A stretch of 64,000 nt of DNA from an uncultured Alistipes sp. (lineage in GTDB: Bacteria > Bacteroidota > Bacteroidia > Bacteroidales > Rikenellaceae): assembly GCA_910576555.1 (NCBI GenBank), contig CAJTIY010000004.1, forward strand, positions 146,922-210,921, read 5' to 3'. Every line of letters starts with the position of its first letter. Position 1 is the stretch's first letter. Both the position numbers and the translations under genes were made by a program. Of this stretch, positions 49,915-58,464 are shown one piece after another. The notes below the pieces were generated by a model that was not told the DNA's origin, did not search any database, and saw only the letters and a program-made list of their open reading frames with translations.

Positions 49915-50059
49915 ATTTATATCGTATTACGTTATTACTACAATGCAAATATACTGTAATAAAATATAATCACCAAATATTTCATATCATTTTACAGAAT
50001 ATTTTATCGTTTTTATATCGTTGTAGATAATAATGACTATATTTGCATACGATATAAAT
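49915..50059. promoter_or_regulatory. Divergent promoter region with inverted operator pair
   Basis: Leftward promoter: TTTG, 20 nt, TATATTTG (49946-49953). Rightward -7 box TATATTTG (50038-50045). Just downstream of each is the same 13-bp site in opposite orientation: ATTTATATCGTAT (49915-49927) and ATACGATATAAAT (50047-50059). Likely operators of the XRE regulator encoded to the right. Confidence 0.7.
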
Positions 50060-50069
50060 TTCAAACAAA

Positions 50070-50324
50070 ATGATTATGCTGTTAAGAATAAAGGAAATAA
50101 GCAAAGAAAAGGGGGTATCTATTACCAAACTTGCAGAATTGGTGGGAATAACTCAACCTAATATGTCGAATGTTGCTAACGGTAAAACTTTACCGTCTTT
50201 GGATTTGTTAGGTCGTATAGCCGCCGCCCTTGATGTTAGCCCCTCGGAACTCTTCGAGGCTCCGAAAGAGGGTACGATTACCTGCCCGCATTGCGGAAAG
50301 CTGATTACTATTAAAGCCGAATAA
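50070..50324 (+). CDS. XRE-family regulator with zinc-ribbon tail
   Basis: 84 residues. HTH: RIKEISKEKGVSITKLAELVGITQPNMSNVANGKTLPSLDLLGRIAAALDV. C-terminal CPHCGKL looks like half a zinc ribbon. Probably the master repressor of the element, binding the inverted pair of sites around its divergent promoters (inference). ATG 50070 or 50076. Confidence 0.88.
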   Translation: MIMLLRIKEISKEKGVSITKLAELVGITQPNMSNVANGKTLPSLDLLGRIAAALDVSPSELFEAPKEGTITCPHCGKLITIKAE

Positions 50325-50444
50325 CCCCTTAAAATTTACCACACAAACCGACAAGGGGGCCCGGGGGTAGGGCATTCGTCCGGCGCAGGTTGGCGGGTGC
50401 GACCCTGAAAATTTTTTTCATCATTTTTGAGAGAGGTTATCAAT

Positions 50445-51200
50445 ATGGAAGAATTGAACAGACAATTAGCGGAAATCGACGCTTTGCGTGCCCGTCTCTG
50501 CTCGTTGCGTCCGCTGCCCGCCGAGGCATTGAAGAAGATCGAGGAGGCGTTTAACATAGAATACACCTACGAAAGCAACCGCATCGAGGGTAACACGCTG
50601 ACACTACAAGAGACCGAACTGGTGGTAAACGAAGGGCTGACCATATCGGGGAAGTCGATGCGGGAGCACCTCGAAGCGATCAACCACGCCGAGGCGATCG
50701 ATTACATTCGAGACTTTGCCAAAAGCGACGTCGTGATTTCGGAGCATACGATAAAAGAGATTCACACCCTTGTATTGCACGGCATAGACCGGGAGAATGC
50801 GGGACGTTATCGGACCGTCCCGGTAAGAATCAGCGGCAGCACCCACACGCCCCCGCAGCCCTATCTATTGGCCGAGCAAATGCAGGCCTTTATGTCGAGG
50901 TTTGCCGAAATGGAGGTACAGAAGATTCATCCCGTTTTGATTGCGGCTTATCTGCACGAGGTATTGGTCCGCATCCATCCGTTTATCGACGGCAACGGAC
51001 GTACGGCCCGTCTGCTGATGAACCTGTACCTGCTTCGGAGCGGCTATATGCTCGTAAACCTCAAAGGATCGGATGATGTTCGCCGGCTGTATTATACTGC
51101 CTTGGAAGCATCGCATACCGATCCCGTGCCGTTCCAAAAATTTGTCGCAGAAGCGGAAGCAGATTCGCTGCGGCAGTATCTCGATGTGCTGATAGCCTGA
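50445..51200 (+). CDS. fic: Fic family AMP-transferase, class II (N-terminal inhibitory motif)
   Basis: 251 residues. Catalytic HPFIDGNGRTAR (about 178-189). Inhibitory helix motif S44-NRI-E48-G-N in the N-terminal region marks a class II Fic protein, whose own helix blocks ATP binding until relieved. Flap region with TVPVRISGSTHTPP. Fic enzymes transfer AMP (or related groups) to hydroxyl side chains of target proteins. ATG at 50445 with GAGAGAGG upstream. Followed 17 nt later by a second Fic gene. Confidence 0.92.
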   Translation: MEELNRQLAEIDALRARLCSLRPLPAEALKKIEEAFNIEYTYESNRIEGNTLTLQETELVVNEGLTISGKSMREHLEAINHAEAIDYIRDFAKSDVVISEHTIKEIHTLVLHGIDRENAGRYRTVPVRISGSTHTPPQPYLLAEQMQAFMSRFAEMEVQKIHPVLIAAYLHEVLVRIHPFIDGNGRTARLLMNLYLLRSGYMLVNLKGSDDVRRLYYTALEASHTDPVPFQKFVAEAEADSLRQYLDVLIA

Positions 51201-51217
51201 CCACGAATAAAAATGTT

Positions 51218-51772
51218 ATGAGAAAGAAAACAGATCAAATAGACGCAAAGAGCCTGGAGCAGGCACGCCAGCTGTTCGAGTCGGGCGAAATAGACCGCAT
51301 CGAGGTCGGGACCGTCGCCGGGCTTTGCCGTATTCACGCTGCATTGTTCGGCGGGTTGTACGACTTTGCGGGCAAGGTGCGCACGCTGAACATCGCAAAG
51401 GGCGGTTTTAGGTTTGCAAACTGCCTCTACCTCGATGCGATCCTGCCCGTCATCGAGAAGATGCCCGAAACGACCTTCGAGCAGATCGTCGCCAAATACG
51501 TAGAAATGAACATTGCCCACCCCTTTGTAGAGGGTAACGGGCGAGCCACTCGGATATGGCTCGACATGATATTGAAAAAGCGATTAGGTCGGGTCGTGGA
51601 CTGGCAGCAAGTAGATAAAGACCGATACCTGCAAGCGATGGAGCGCAGCCCGATAAATGACCTTGAATTGCGGGCACTGCTCCTGCCGGCGCTGACTGAT
51701 CGCACCGATGACCGAGAAATCATTTTCAAGGGTATCGAACAATCGTACTACTACGAGGGTTACGAGGCGTAA
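51218..51772 (+). CDS. Fic/cell-filamentation family protein, class III-like (C-terminal inhibitory motif)
   Basis: 184 residues. Catalytic HPFVEGNGRATR (101-112), the flap GKVRTLNIAKGGFRFAN, and near the C-terminus S176-YYY-E180-G181, which fits the SxxxE(G/N) inhibitory motif at the class III position. So a short self-inhibited Fic enzyme, compact like NmFic. Second gene of a two-Fic operon. It may be the toxin-like partner. Confidence 0.88.
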   Translation: MRKKTDQIDAKSLEQARQLFESGEIDRIEVGTVAGLCRIHAALFGGLYDFAGKVRTLNIAKGGFRFANCLYLDAILPVIEKMPETTFEQIVAKYVEMNIAHPFVEGNGRATRIWLDMILKKRLGRVVDWQQVDKDRYLQAMERSPINDLELRALLLPALTDRTDDREIIFKGIEQSYYYEGYEA

Positions 51773-51792
51773 CGACGTTGAGGCTGGATTGT

Positions 51793-51825
51793 AAAAGGGT
51801 GTCGCAAATTACGACTCCCTTTTTC
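51793..51825 (+). terminator. Terminator of the Fic operon
   Basis: AAAAGGG-T-GTCG / CGAC-T-CCCTTTT with 7-nt loop; Ts continue on the + strand. Confidence 0.8.
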
Positions 51826-52033
51826 TGTCCTCCGCTCTACATACGCAAAATTCCGTGTATGTAAATTGTCGGCCAAACTAATACCAGAATAACACACAAT
51901 ATGCAGAGAAATATGCAATAGGCCGGCACGTGGTCGGGATTCCGGCCTCGGCCACCGATGTGTCAAAATCCTGTTACGGGGATTCCCGTTTCGGGAAGTC
52001 CTTTTCGGGTCCTTCGTAATCATGAAGCAAAAA

Positions 52034-52060
52034 CACCCGTACATTGTGAATGTACGGGTG
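52034..52060 (-). terminator. Terminator of the leftward element operon
   Basis: Perfect 12-bp stem CACCCGTACATT / AATGTACGGGTG with 3-nt loop; on the minus strand TTTTT follows. Confidence 0.88.
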
Positions 52061-52092
52061 GTGTGCGGCAAATTCCGCAGGGTGAAGAACTT

Positions 52093-52521
52093 TTATAATT
52101 TAATCCCCTTTTTGCGGCATATCCATTGCCAGCACAATCCGGCGACGTTATCTTTCGGGGAAATAACATTAGGGTCGCAAATCCAATAAAACAGGCAACC
52201 GACAATCCCTTTCAAGTCTGAGGAAGTAAGGTTATCCCATTCACCGAGTTTTACTGCTTCCTCGGCAATGCTTTGAATAATGTCCCTTATCTTTTGCAGG
52301 GTATCCGCTACACCCGCTTCTGGGGCTTGCCGATAGCCTTGCTTCAATGTGCAGTCCGGGTTGATCTTATCAAGTTCTTTTGCATCTAAAGCCGGAACAT
52401 TGATTGTACAACTCAGCCGCTTGCGATTGTACGAAACCACAAACCTCAAAGGTGTGTAGCAGAGGTGCGTACTGGCCTTCGGAGGACAAAATCGCACGCT
52501 CAATTCAGATGTATTTTCCAT
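52093..52521 (-). CDS. Hypothetical protein
   Basis: 142 residues, MENTSELSVRFCPPKASTHL. The first ~50 residues (PLRFVVSYNRKRLSCTINVP) vaguely resemble the beta-sheet arm-binding domain of Bacteroides integrases; the rest is helical with a Cys/Trp-rich C-terminus. ATG at 52521, 4 nt after the previous stop; an earlier ATG at 52539 is possible. Confidence 0.55.
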   Translation of the reverse strand: MENTSELSVRFCPPKASTHLCYTPLRFVVSYNRKRLSCTINVPALDAKELDKINPDCTLKQGYRQAPEAGVADTLQKIRDIIQSIAEEAVKLGEWDNLTSSDLKGIVGCLFYWICDPNVISPKDNVAGLCWQWICRKKGIKL

Positions 52522-52525
52522 AGCT

Positions 52526-52858
52526 CTAATATTCTTCATCATAATCCGCACCGTATCCTTTGAAGCCCTTAAAAGCAAGCGCTTTATCGGATTGGTAGCG
52601 GTTCAACACTTCGATGTACAATTTTACCCCGTGGCTGCAAGCCATTCGCCCGGCCATGACCGCCTTGCTATTGGGCGAGGCTTCGGAAAGCGGATTGATA
52701 ACGCCCCACGCCTCGGCATTCGTGAACCCAAGCCACGTCAGCGCCGTAAACACCTTTTCCTCAAAAGTCAAAGGAATATACGAACCATCATCCAATATTT
52801 TCCGAGGGTTGAATAGCCCCTCTTTGTTCTTGCGTAATCTTTTGCGTTTTCTACTCAT
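52526..52858 (-). CDS. Small HTH protein, terminase-small-subunit-like
   Basis: 110 residues. Basic N-terminus MSRKRKRLRKNKEGLFNPRK, then EEKVFTALTWLGFTNAEAWG and SKAVMAGRMACSHGVKLYIEVL, arranged like the N-terminal HTH of phage small terminase subunits. Resemblance is weak and no large terminase is present. Acidic C-terminus. Confidence 0.5.
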   Translation of the reverse strand: MSRKRKRLRKNKEGLFNPRKILDDGSYIPLTFEEKVFTALTWLGFTNAEAWGVINPLSEASPNSKAVMAGRMACSHGVKLYIEVLNRYQSDKALAFKGFKGYGADYDEEY

Positions 52859-53216
52859 AAATCGATTGAAATTAAAAATGCTGCTACTAACAACTACAAG
52901 CGAGCCGATATTTATCTTTTACTGTTCGCATCTCTTTGGCATACAACATATTTATTAAAATGCAGGCACTCAAAAAGATAACTACAAAACAGGTACAAAA
53001 ACCCAACTATATAAAACCTTTATTTCAAGTTTCGTGTGCCGACAACTGATTTATTGTTCCAAAACGAGGGTAACACGGCGTTCTTGATAAGTTTTATTTT
53101 CTATTTCCGTATCGTTTCGTACCGTTTGGGGCGGGTGGGGTAACAAGGTAACACCCCTATATAGGGGGTTGTTACCTGTTACCCGCCTCCCACAAGCCTG
53201 TAACGAGACATAGACA
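52859..53216. other. AT-rich spacer with long palindrome
   Basis: Non-coding. Contains an approximately 48-nt imperfect palindrome at 53137-53183 and an extra GGGTAACA copy at 53069. No clear promoter is identified for the gene to its left. Confidence 0.6.
53137..53183. repeat. Palindrome of GGTAACA repeats around CCCCTATATAGGGG
   Basis: Two direct GGTAACA-type words, a central CCCCTATATAGGGG, then two inverted copies (TGTTACC, TGTTACCC). It lies just past the stop of the RepA-like gene; candidate replication or recombination site. Confidence 0.7.
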
Positions 53217-54230
53217 TTAAAAGGGTTCGCCACCTAATTCGGGTTGCGAAACCTCAATTCGAGAGGAAGAGAGATAATAACCGCCCGCTTGGTTCTTCAC
53301 AATGTTACCAGCCTTAACTGCACGGGATATTTTCACCTTAGCACTCCCGACTTTTACATCCGCCCGATCGACCAATAGGCTGACTAACTCCGAATGCGAA
53401 TAGGCCTTACCCTGCTCCATAACCTCGGCGAATACATCCTCTTTCGGTTGAGGTGCGGGAATACTGCATAGCTCGGGCAATACCTCAGCATTGATACGAA
53501 AGGCGAACTCCGTGAACGGCTCGTTGCGGCAGTACTGGGGAGCGACGACCGAGGTGTCGCCGTCGGCTTTCACGAGCATGACCGTCTCCGACTTGCGCAA
53601 CAGCGCCGAGCCGAGGTGGCCACGTGCTTTGTCGCCGCCGGGATTGGTGTGCAGCACGCAGAGGATATGATTCTCGTATTCGCTGCTCCAACGCATCAAC
53701 TCGCATGTCAGCGCTTCCGATTCGTGCAGGTCGTTCGGGTCGTTGCAGAGGTCGGCCACACCGTCGAGGATCAGCAGGTCAGGCTTGTACCGACGCAGAA
53801 TCTCCCCCGTAGCCTCCTTGCGCCGGTCGGGTGTCAGCTCTCGCAAGGCCGCCACGACGAGCGGATCGTGGTTGCGATTGGTCGGCAAACCGATACTGCG
53901 CAGAATCCGCCGAGCCACCTTGTGAACGTGCGCCCTCGACTGCTCCGTGTCGATATAGACCACCTTACCCGTAGCGGGCGTATCGAAGCCGAGAAAATCG
54001 GACGAAGAGAGGAAGCCCGAAGCCACAGCGGCGGTCAGAAAGGTCTTTCGGCTCTTGGCCAAGCCTACCACAGTAGACACATTGCCACGGGACGCTATCA
54101 AATTTCCCCATAGACGCACGATCGGCTGCGGGTCGGGGAGTTGTTTCGACAGGTCGATAATAAGCGACGAGAGGTCGAATTTCGGATCTTGCGCCGGTCT
54201 GCCCATAATGCAATCATCTATGAATCCCAT
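53217..54230 (-). CDS. RepA-like hexameric ATPase (AAA_25)
   Basis: 337 residues. Walker A GLAKSRKT (in STVVGLAKSRKTFLTAAVA), Walker B LLILDGVADLCND, and HLGSALLRKSETVMLV, the pattern of RepA/DnaB-like RecA-fold ATPases found on plasmids and Bacteroides elements. A C-terminal ~80-residue winged-helix-like region (SHSELVSLLVDRADVKVGSAKVKISRAVKAG). Probably drives element replication. Confidence 0.85.
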   Translation of the reverse strand: MGFIDDCIMGRPAQDPKFDLSSLIIDLSKQLPDPQPIVRLWGNLIASRGNVSTVVGLAKSRKTFLTAAVASGFLSSSDFLGFDTPATGKVVYIDTEQSRAHVHKVARRILRSIGLPTNRNHDPLVVAALRELTPDRRKEATGEILRRYKPDLLILDGVADLCNDPNDLHESEALTCELMRWSSEYENHILCVLHTNPGGDKARGHLGSALLRKSETVMLVKADGDTSVVAPQYCRNEPFTEFAFRINAEVLPELCSIPAPQPKEDVFAEVMEQGKAYSHSELVSLLVDRADVKVGSAKVKISRAVKAGNIVKNQAGGYYLSSSRIEVSQPELGGEPF

Positions 54231-54234
54231 GACG

Positions 54235-54684
54235 CTACATTTTGAAGTTATCGATACCCTCGAGAATCAAATCGAAAGCATACCCGGCACTCGGGACGGC
54301 ATCCTTGTCGTGGGCGGCAATACCTCGGCGGTCACACTTCCCTATCTCCAGCAGCTCATACAACCCTTTCTGCGGGTCGTCTAACTTTGTGGTATAGATT
54401 AAATCGGCCAATCCGATACGCTTGATTTCGGGATTGGATGTCAGCCTCATGCCTATAATCAGCGCATCGTCCCGATTCTCGACATTCAGAGCTTTCCATA
54501 TCGTGTCACGCAACAAGATCAGCAACTGATTGTCTACGCCGCTGTCGTTGAGGTCCACGCAGTTCTCCAGCGCTTCGATCTGCTCCCCCAGTTTCTTGAC
54601 GATGTAGGACTTCGCATCGGGCCGCTGACGGTAACGGGCCAACTCCTGCTGCTTCGACAGCTTGACGGTTTCGAGTGTCTCCAT
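54235..54684 (-). CDS. Hypothetical protein
   Basis: 149 residues, helical (METLETVKLSKQQELARYRQ). 4 nt from the RepA-like gene and 2 nt from the nuclease gene, so part of the replication operon. No family recognised. Confidence 0.6.
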   Translation of the reverse strand: METLETVKLSKQQELARYRQRPDAKSYIVKKLGEQIEALENCVDLNDSGVDNQLLILLRDTIWKALNVENRDDALIIGMRLTSNPEIKRIGLADLIYTTKLDDPQKGLYELLEIGKCDRRGIAAHDKDAVPSAGYAFDLILEGIDNFKM

Positions 54685-54686
54685 AG

Positions 54687-55142
54687 CTATACCCGTTTGA
54701 AGTTAGCATCGTACCACTCGACGAACGATGTGAAATCTTTGGCTATGAAGTACAGCCCGCCGGCCCGCTCGATGTCAGCCTGGTAACAGCGTTGCGCTTC
54801 GCTCTGACGGTCTGGGCCGATCTTCACCTCGATTTTCACCGAGCGACCCGCAATCGTGGCCGATATGTCTGCACTGCCTTTCGTGGTGTTGGATTTGCGC
54901 CATACGATCCGCCCGCCCCGCTGTTCGGGCATTCCCGTAGTATTGATACGTTCGGCCTGCCCGCCGTTGTAGCGGATGAAATCGACCACGCAGCGGGTCA
55001 GCCCGTTTGCCGTGTCGTCCCGGTAGGATTGCGGAGCGATGGCGTATTCGGGGAAATTGGGATGTTCCCGGCGGAAATGTTCGAGGGCCAGCTGTTCGAG
55101 ACCCTTAACCGCTTGCGGCTTCCGATAGCGAGGCTTATTCAC
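54687..55142 (-). CDS. VRR-NUC-type PD-(D/E)xK nuclease
   Basis: 151 residues. Core GSADISATIAGRSVKIEVK then QSEAQRCYQADIERAGGLYF fits the VRR-NUC fold: Asp, ExK and Gln active-site residues followed by the Gly-Gly-x-Tyr strand. Likely cleaves branched or replicating DNA. Sits in the replication operon. Confidence 0.8.
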   Translation of the reverse strand: MNKPRYRKPQAVKGLEQLALEHFRREHPNFPEYAIAPQSYRDDTANGLTRCVVDFIRYNGGQAERINTTGMPEQRGGRIVWRKSNTTKGSADISATIAGRSVKIEVKIGPDRQSEAQRCYQADIERAGGLYFIAKDFTSFVEWYDANFKRV

Positions 55143-55464
55143 GGTCTGCGGCCTCCTGCCCGCTGAAAAGAGTTGGTTCCGCCGGAACCTGCACCAGCCG
55201 ATAGACCACCCGACGGTCCCGTAAAGGATAGGTTTTAACGATATAATCCTGCGTCTTTCTCCGCACCTCGGTCATCCAACGCCGGGCGTCGTTGGCTCCG
55301 AGCATCACATTCAGCCCCATGGCCGTGGCCTGCATACCCTCCTTGAGCATTTCGAGAACGATGGCCTTGCGGACTTTCTGCGTGTCGGCTTGGATAAGTG
55401 CGGAATTATAGCTATCTTTGTATGTACTTATAGGGGCGGCTACGGCCGCTTTTCTCTTTTTCAT
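55135..55464 (-). CDS. Small HTH-like protein
   Basis: 109 residues with a basic N-terminus (MKKRKAAVAAPIS), KVRKAIVLEMLKEGMQATAM as a possible helix-turn-helix, and DRRVVYRLVQVP. It overlaps both neighbours by a few nt. Role unknown. Confidence 0.55.
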   Translation of the reverse strand: MKKRKAAVAAPISTYKDSYNSALIQADTQKVRKAIVLEMLKEGMQATAMGLNVMLGANDARRWMTEVRRKTQDYIVKTYPLRDRRVVYRLVQVPAEPTLFSGQEAADRE

Positions 55465-55775
55465 AGCGCAGCCCTCCCGTTGTTAAGCATCCGACGAACA
55501 TCCGACATGCGATAGCGGCGCTTCCCGCCGACTTCGACAGGTACAAGCAATCCCCGTTTCGCCCACCGCCAAAGTGTAGATAAATCAACATCGAGCAATT
55601 CTGCCACTTTCTCCCGGCTGGGATAAGTCTCTACGGATTGATCTGTGATGATTTGTTCCAACTGCTCCTTTGTCCTTGCGACAAGAGCCTCGTTCGCCTC
55701 GATCAGATCGCCGACCTTGACCGAGATAATGGCTTCGGGACAAGCCTTTGCCAATTCGATTAAATTCGCCTCCAT
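55461..55775 (-). CDS. Excisionase-like MerR/HTH_17 protein
   Basis: 104 residues. C-terminal half SREKVAELLDVDLSTLWRWAKRGLLVPVEVGGKRRYRMSDV is a classic HTH_17 winged-helix as in Xis and related proteins. First gene of the leftward replication operon; probable excisionase/regulator. Confidence 0.85.
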   Translation of the reverse strand: MEANLIELAKACPEAIISVKVGDLIEANEALVARTKEQLEQIITDQSVETYPSREKVAELLDVDLSTLWRWAKRGLLVPVEVGGKRRYRMSDVRRMLNNGRAAL

Positions 55776-55999
55776 AATCTTCTATTTCGTTTTATGGAGT
55801 TCCGCCCTTCCGCTACACTTCACGGGGTGCGCTTGTTCGACGGGTCCAGCGAACGCCGTGAATTATTCGCTATCGGACATTGCAAAAGTCGGTAGTCAAG
55901 TGCACGTAAACAATACGGGACTAACAGGATAGTCCCGTTAGTCCCATTGCAAAGTACGCACAATGCAGGTTTCAGCGTGCAAATAGTCCCGTATAGATT
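55776..55999. repeat. Intergenic region with ACGGGACTA repeats
   Basis: Four copies of a TAGTCCCGT/ACGGGACTA word in about 80 bp: 55916-55924 (inverted), 55930-55938, 55938-55945 (partial, TTAGTCCC) and 55984-55992. They lie in the leader of the HTH operon and may be regulator or recombinase sites. No promoter is certain. Confidence 0.6.
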
Positions 56000-57127
56000 T
56001 TATTCTCCTTGTAAAATACGGTCCAATTCCGTCTTATATTCACAAACCGCAGTGCTATTGATTGTTGAGGAAGATAATGACAACCCAAATATATTGTCTA
56101 TTTTGTCGGTGCAATCCCGAGCCTTGCTCACGCTACCACCCGTAAATGCCTCGATAAAATATACCAGCCCCCGCTTACTTATAGTGTTTTTCTGCTTCTT
56201 CCCTTTCTTTATCCATTCTATTTTATTGCTCGTTGGTGTACCTTGTCCTGTCATTCGATAATAGAACGTACTAACGTCTGTGTCGTTAGAAACAAACCCC
56301 TGTTGCTGTAAAGCAGTCAATATCCGCTGCATTTCATCGTAGGATTTATTGACGGAGAAATGGGCACTTTGTGCATCTGGGGCCGCTTGAACATTCGCAT
56401 TATAAGAACCATTGGACGGTATTAACGATTCAATTTTAGCATACATTCCCGCAATCCAGTCAAAGATTGTGTTAGCCCGATCAATTACCTGCCATATAGA
56501 TACCAATATCGTTTCTGCCTCCTCTTTGGTAATTAGTCCTATGGATTCTGCTTTTCGGATGTGGCGGGAATACCCATTATCGCCGAAAACCAAATCATCC
56601 ATCGAGTACCGTTTCTTTCTGCAAGGTAATTTTACTTCGTCATACTTTGACAACGCAAGTGACAAGTATTTTCCGATACTATCCATATCCGGGCAAACCT
56701 CCATAAATTCGTCTTCTAAATCTTTAACATAGATAGGTTCCCCGAATGATTCTACGGTATCCAGAATAACATCGGCGTATGGGTCTCGAACTGTACAAAC
56801 TTTTACATACTCAAGCTGCTGATGTTTATCGGCAATTTTGACCATTGGAGAAAGCACATAAAAAGTTAATGCTTTGAGAAAGGCCAAACGACAAAAAATG
56901 TCATCTTTGTCGAACACGCTTTGAATTGCCTCTTCTTCGGTTAAGAATCTATCTTTACCCGATTTATCCTTGTAGTATTGCCTAATGGCTTCGCCTTTGT
57001 TATCAGCTTCTTTTATAATTCCTGCGAACTTATCGCTACAATGAATATTGAAACAATAAAGACGTAATCCAAGCTGTATCTCTTTCAACAGTTCGACGCA
57101 CTTGTCGGTCTTGACCATCAATTTCAT
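56000..57127 (-). CDS. Hypothetical protein next to the integrase
   Basis: 375 residues, MKLMVKTDKCVELLKEIQLG. Mostly helical with a C-terminal basic region (WIKKGKKQKNTISKRGLVYFIEAF) that may bind nucleic acid. It starts 11 nt after the integrase stop, so it is co-expressed with it. No confident family. Confidence 0.65.
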   Translation of the reverse strand: MKLMVKTDKCVELLKEIQLGLRLYCFNIHCSDKFAGIIKEADNKGEAIRQYYKDKSGKDRFLTEEEAIQSVFDKDDIFCRLAFLKALTFYVLSPMVKIADKHQQLEYVKVCTVRDPYADVILDTVESFGEPIYVKDLEDEFMEVCPDMDSIGKYLSLALSKYDEVKLPCRKKRYSMDDLVFGDNGYSRHIRKAESIGLITKEEAETILVSIWQVIDRANTIFDWIAGMYAKIESLIPSNGSYNANVQAAPDAQSAHFSVNKSYDEMQRILTALQQQGFVSNDTDVSTFYYRMTGQGTPTSNKIEWIKKGKKQKNTISKRGLVYFIEAFTGGSVSKARDCTDKIDNIFGLSLSSSTINSTAVCEYKTELDRILQGE

Positions 57128-57138
57128 AGCCCTTATAT

Positions 57139-58464
57139 TTACTCCAACATTTTAACCAGTTCCGTTTTCATTTCGTCGTCGATGTCCCGATAGCGGGCGA
57201 ATGCCCGGCTACCCTCCTTGTGGCCGCTCAATACCCCAACAAGGTTAGGGTCTTTGACCTGCTTGTAGAGATTCCCGACAAAGGCCCGACGAGCCAAGTG
57301 CGACGAGGCCACCTCCCATATCGGCCGCTGCTCCGGCTCACGGGTCAACGGATTCAGGATTGTAACCTTGCGCTTCAATCCGGCAGCAAGAAATATCCGC
57401 TTGATCGCCCGATTGTATTGCTGTTCGGCAATCAACGGGAACAACCCCGGCCCAGTATAATCGGCATAGCGAGCCAGTATCTCACGGGCTATCGTGTTGA
57501 GGGGAACCCGCACCGTTACCGGATGCCCGTCTTTCGTCTTGCGGGGAATATACTCGACTGCCCCGCCGATTAGGTTGTCCCGTGTCAGTTTGTAGAGGTC
57601 GCCCACACGGCAACCGACCAAACATTGAAACACGAAAATATCCCGCTGCGTAGCCAGCTGCGGATGCCGGGCGAGGTTCGTGCGATAGATTTTGTTGCGT
57701 TCGTCGATTGTGATGTAGTAGGGCGTTCCGTAGACACACTCCTCAACGGCATAGTTCCGGAACGGGTTGTTCGTTGTCTTACCCACGTCATTCGCCCAAA
57801 TGAAGAACGTGCGCAGTTTGGTAAGGATGCCGTTGATCGTATTCTGCCCTCTCGGTTGAGGCGTCCGGCTTTCAGGCACCGCCTCGTAAATATCGGGGTA
57901 TTGCTCGCAGAAGGTATATTCGTTGCGCAGAAACTCCTCGATGTCCCGTAACACGAGCGGCGTTACCGTATCGAGGTCGAGCACAAAGCGGCTATCCACC
58001 GTTCGGCGGGCATAGAGTTCGTAGCGCCTCAACGCCCGAATCACAACACGAATGGCCCGTACCCGCCAATCCGATAATTTGCGCTTCTCGATGAATTCTT
58101 CGTAGGCCTCGAAAAATGTTTGCCGATGTTCTTCGACGATGTACTTTTCGGGATGCAGGCGCTTGTCGATTTCCAACTCCAGCCAGTCGGATGTCAAATC
58201 CTCTTTGATCGCCGCAGCATTATATATCTCCAACATCATGCTCTTGCGGTCGGCCACGGCCTTATTGAAAGTAGCCCGCTTCTCCGCATCGTAAAGCACC
58301 TTTGCCTTGATCTCCTGCCGGGTCGCATCCCAGTCCGAGGGATTGATCTCTAACTCGGAGGCGTGGAACAACTGAATATTCCGACCGTCCCGCAGACGAA
58401 AACGAACGTTCGCCCGATCTATGCGTTTTCTCGATACCCGAATGAAAGCCGTAACCGATGCCAT
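57139..58464 (-). CDS. int: Tyrosine recombinase/integrase
   Basis: 441 residues. N-terminal arm-binding domain, a core-binding domain, then the catalytic domain with CLVGCRVGDLYKLTR (first Arg), SSHLARRAFVGNL (H-x-x-R) and LSGHKEGSRAFARYRDID (Tyr in ARYR). Adjacent to attR and reading inward. Its arm sites are probably the TTTGCACCAC repeats at both element ends. Confidence 0.93.
   Translation of the reverse strand: MASVTAFIRVSRKRIDRANVRFRLRDGRNIQLFHASELEINPSDWDATRQEIKAKVLYDAEKRATFNKAVADRKSMMLEIYNAAAIKEDLTSDWLELEIDKRLHPEKYIVEEHRQTFFEAYEEFIEKRKLSDWRVRAIRVVIRALRRYELYARRTVDSRFVLDLDTVTPLVLRDIEEFLRNEYTFCEQYPDIYEAVPESRTPQPRGQNTINGILTKLRTFFIWANDVGKTTNNPFRNYAVEECVYGTPYYITIDERNKIYRTNLARHPQLATQRDIFVFQCLVGCRVGDLYKLTRDNLIGGAVEYIPRKTKDGHPVTVRVPLNTIAREILARYADYTGPGLFPLIAEQQYNRAIKRIFLAAGLKRKVTILNPLTREPEQRPIWEVASSHLARRAFVGNLYKQVKDPNLVGVLSGHKEGSRAFARYRDIDDEMKTELVKMLE

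Larger units (their letters stand above)
51773..52092. other. Convergent spacer with two terminators
   Basis: Non-coding 320 bp. Rightward terminator of the Fic operon at 51793-51825 and leftward terminator at 52034-52060. A 103-codon leftward open frame across it reads through a terminator and has no recognisable domain. Confidence 0.65.

Noticed and set aside
51760..52071. Leftward 103-codon frame between the Fic operon and the next gene
   Set aside because: It reads through the perfect terminator at 52034-52060, overlaps the Fic stop and has no recognisable fold.
52526..52858. Element 2 as a prophage
   Set aside because: The small terminase-like resemblance is weak, and no large terminase, portal, capsid or tail genes are present.
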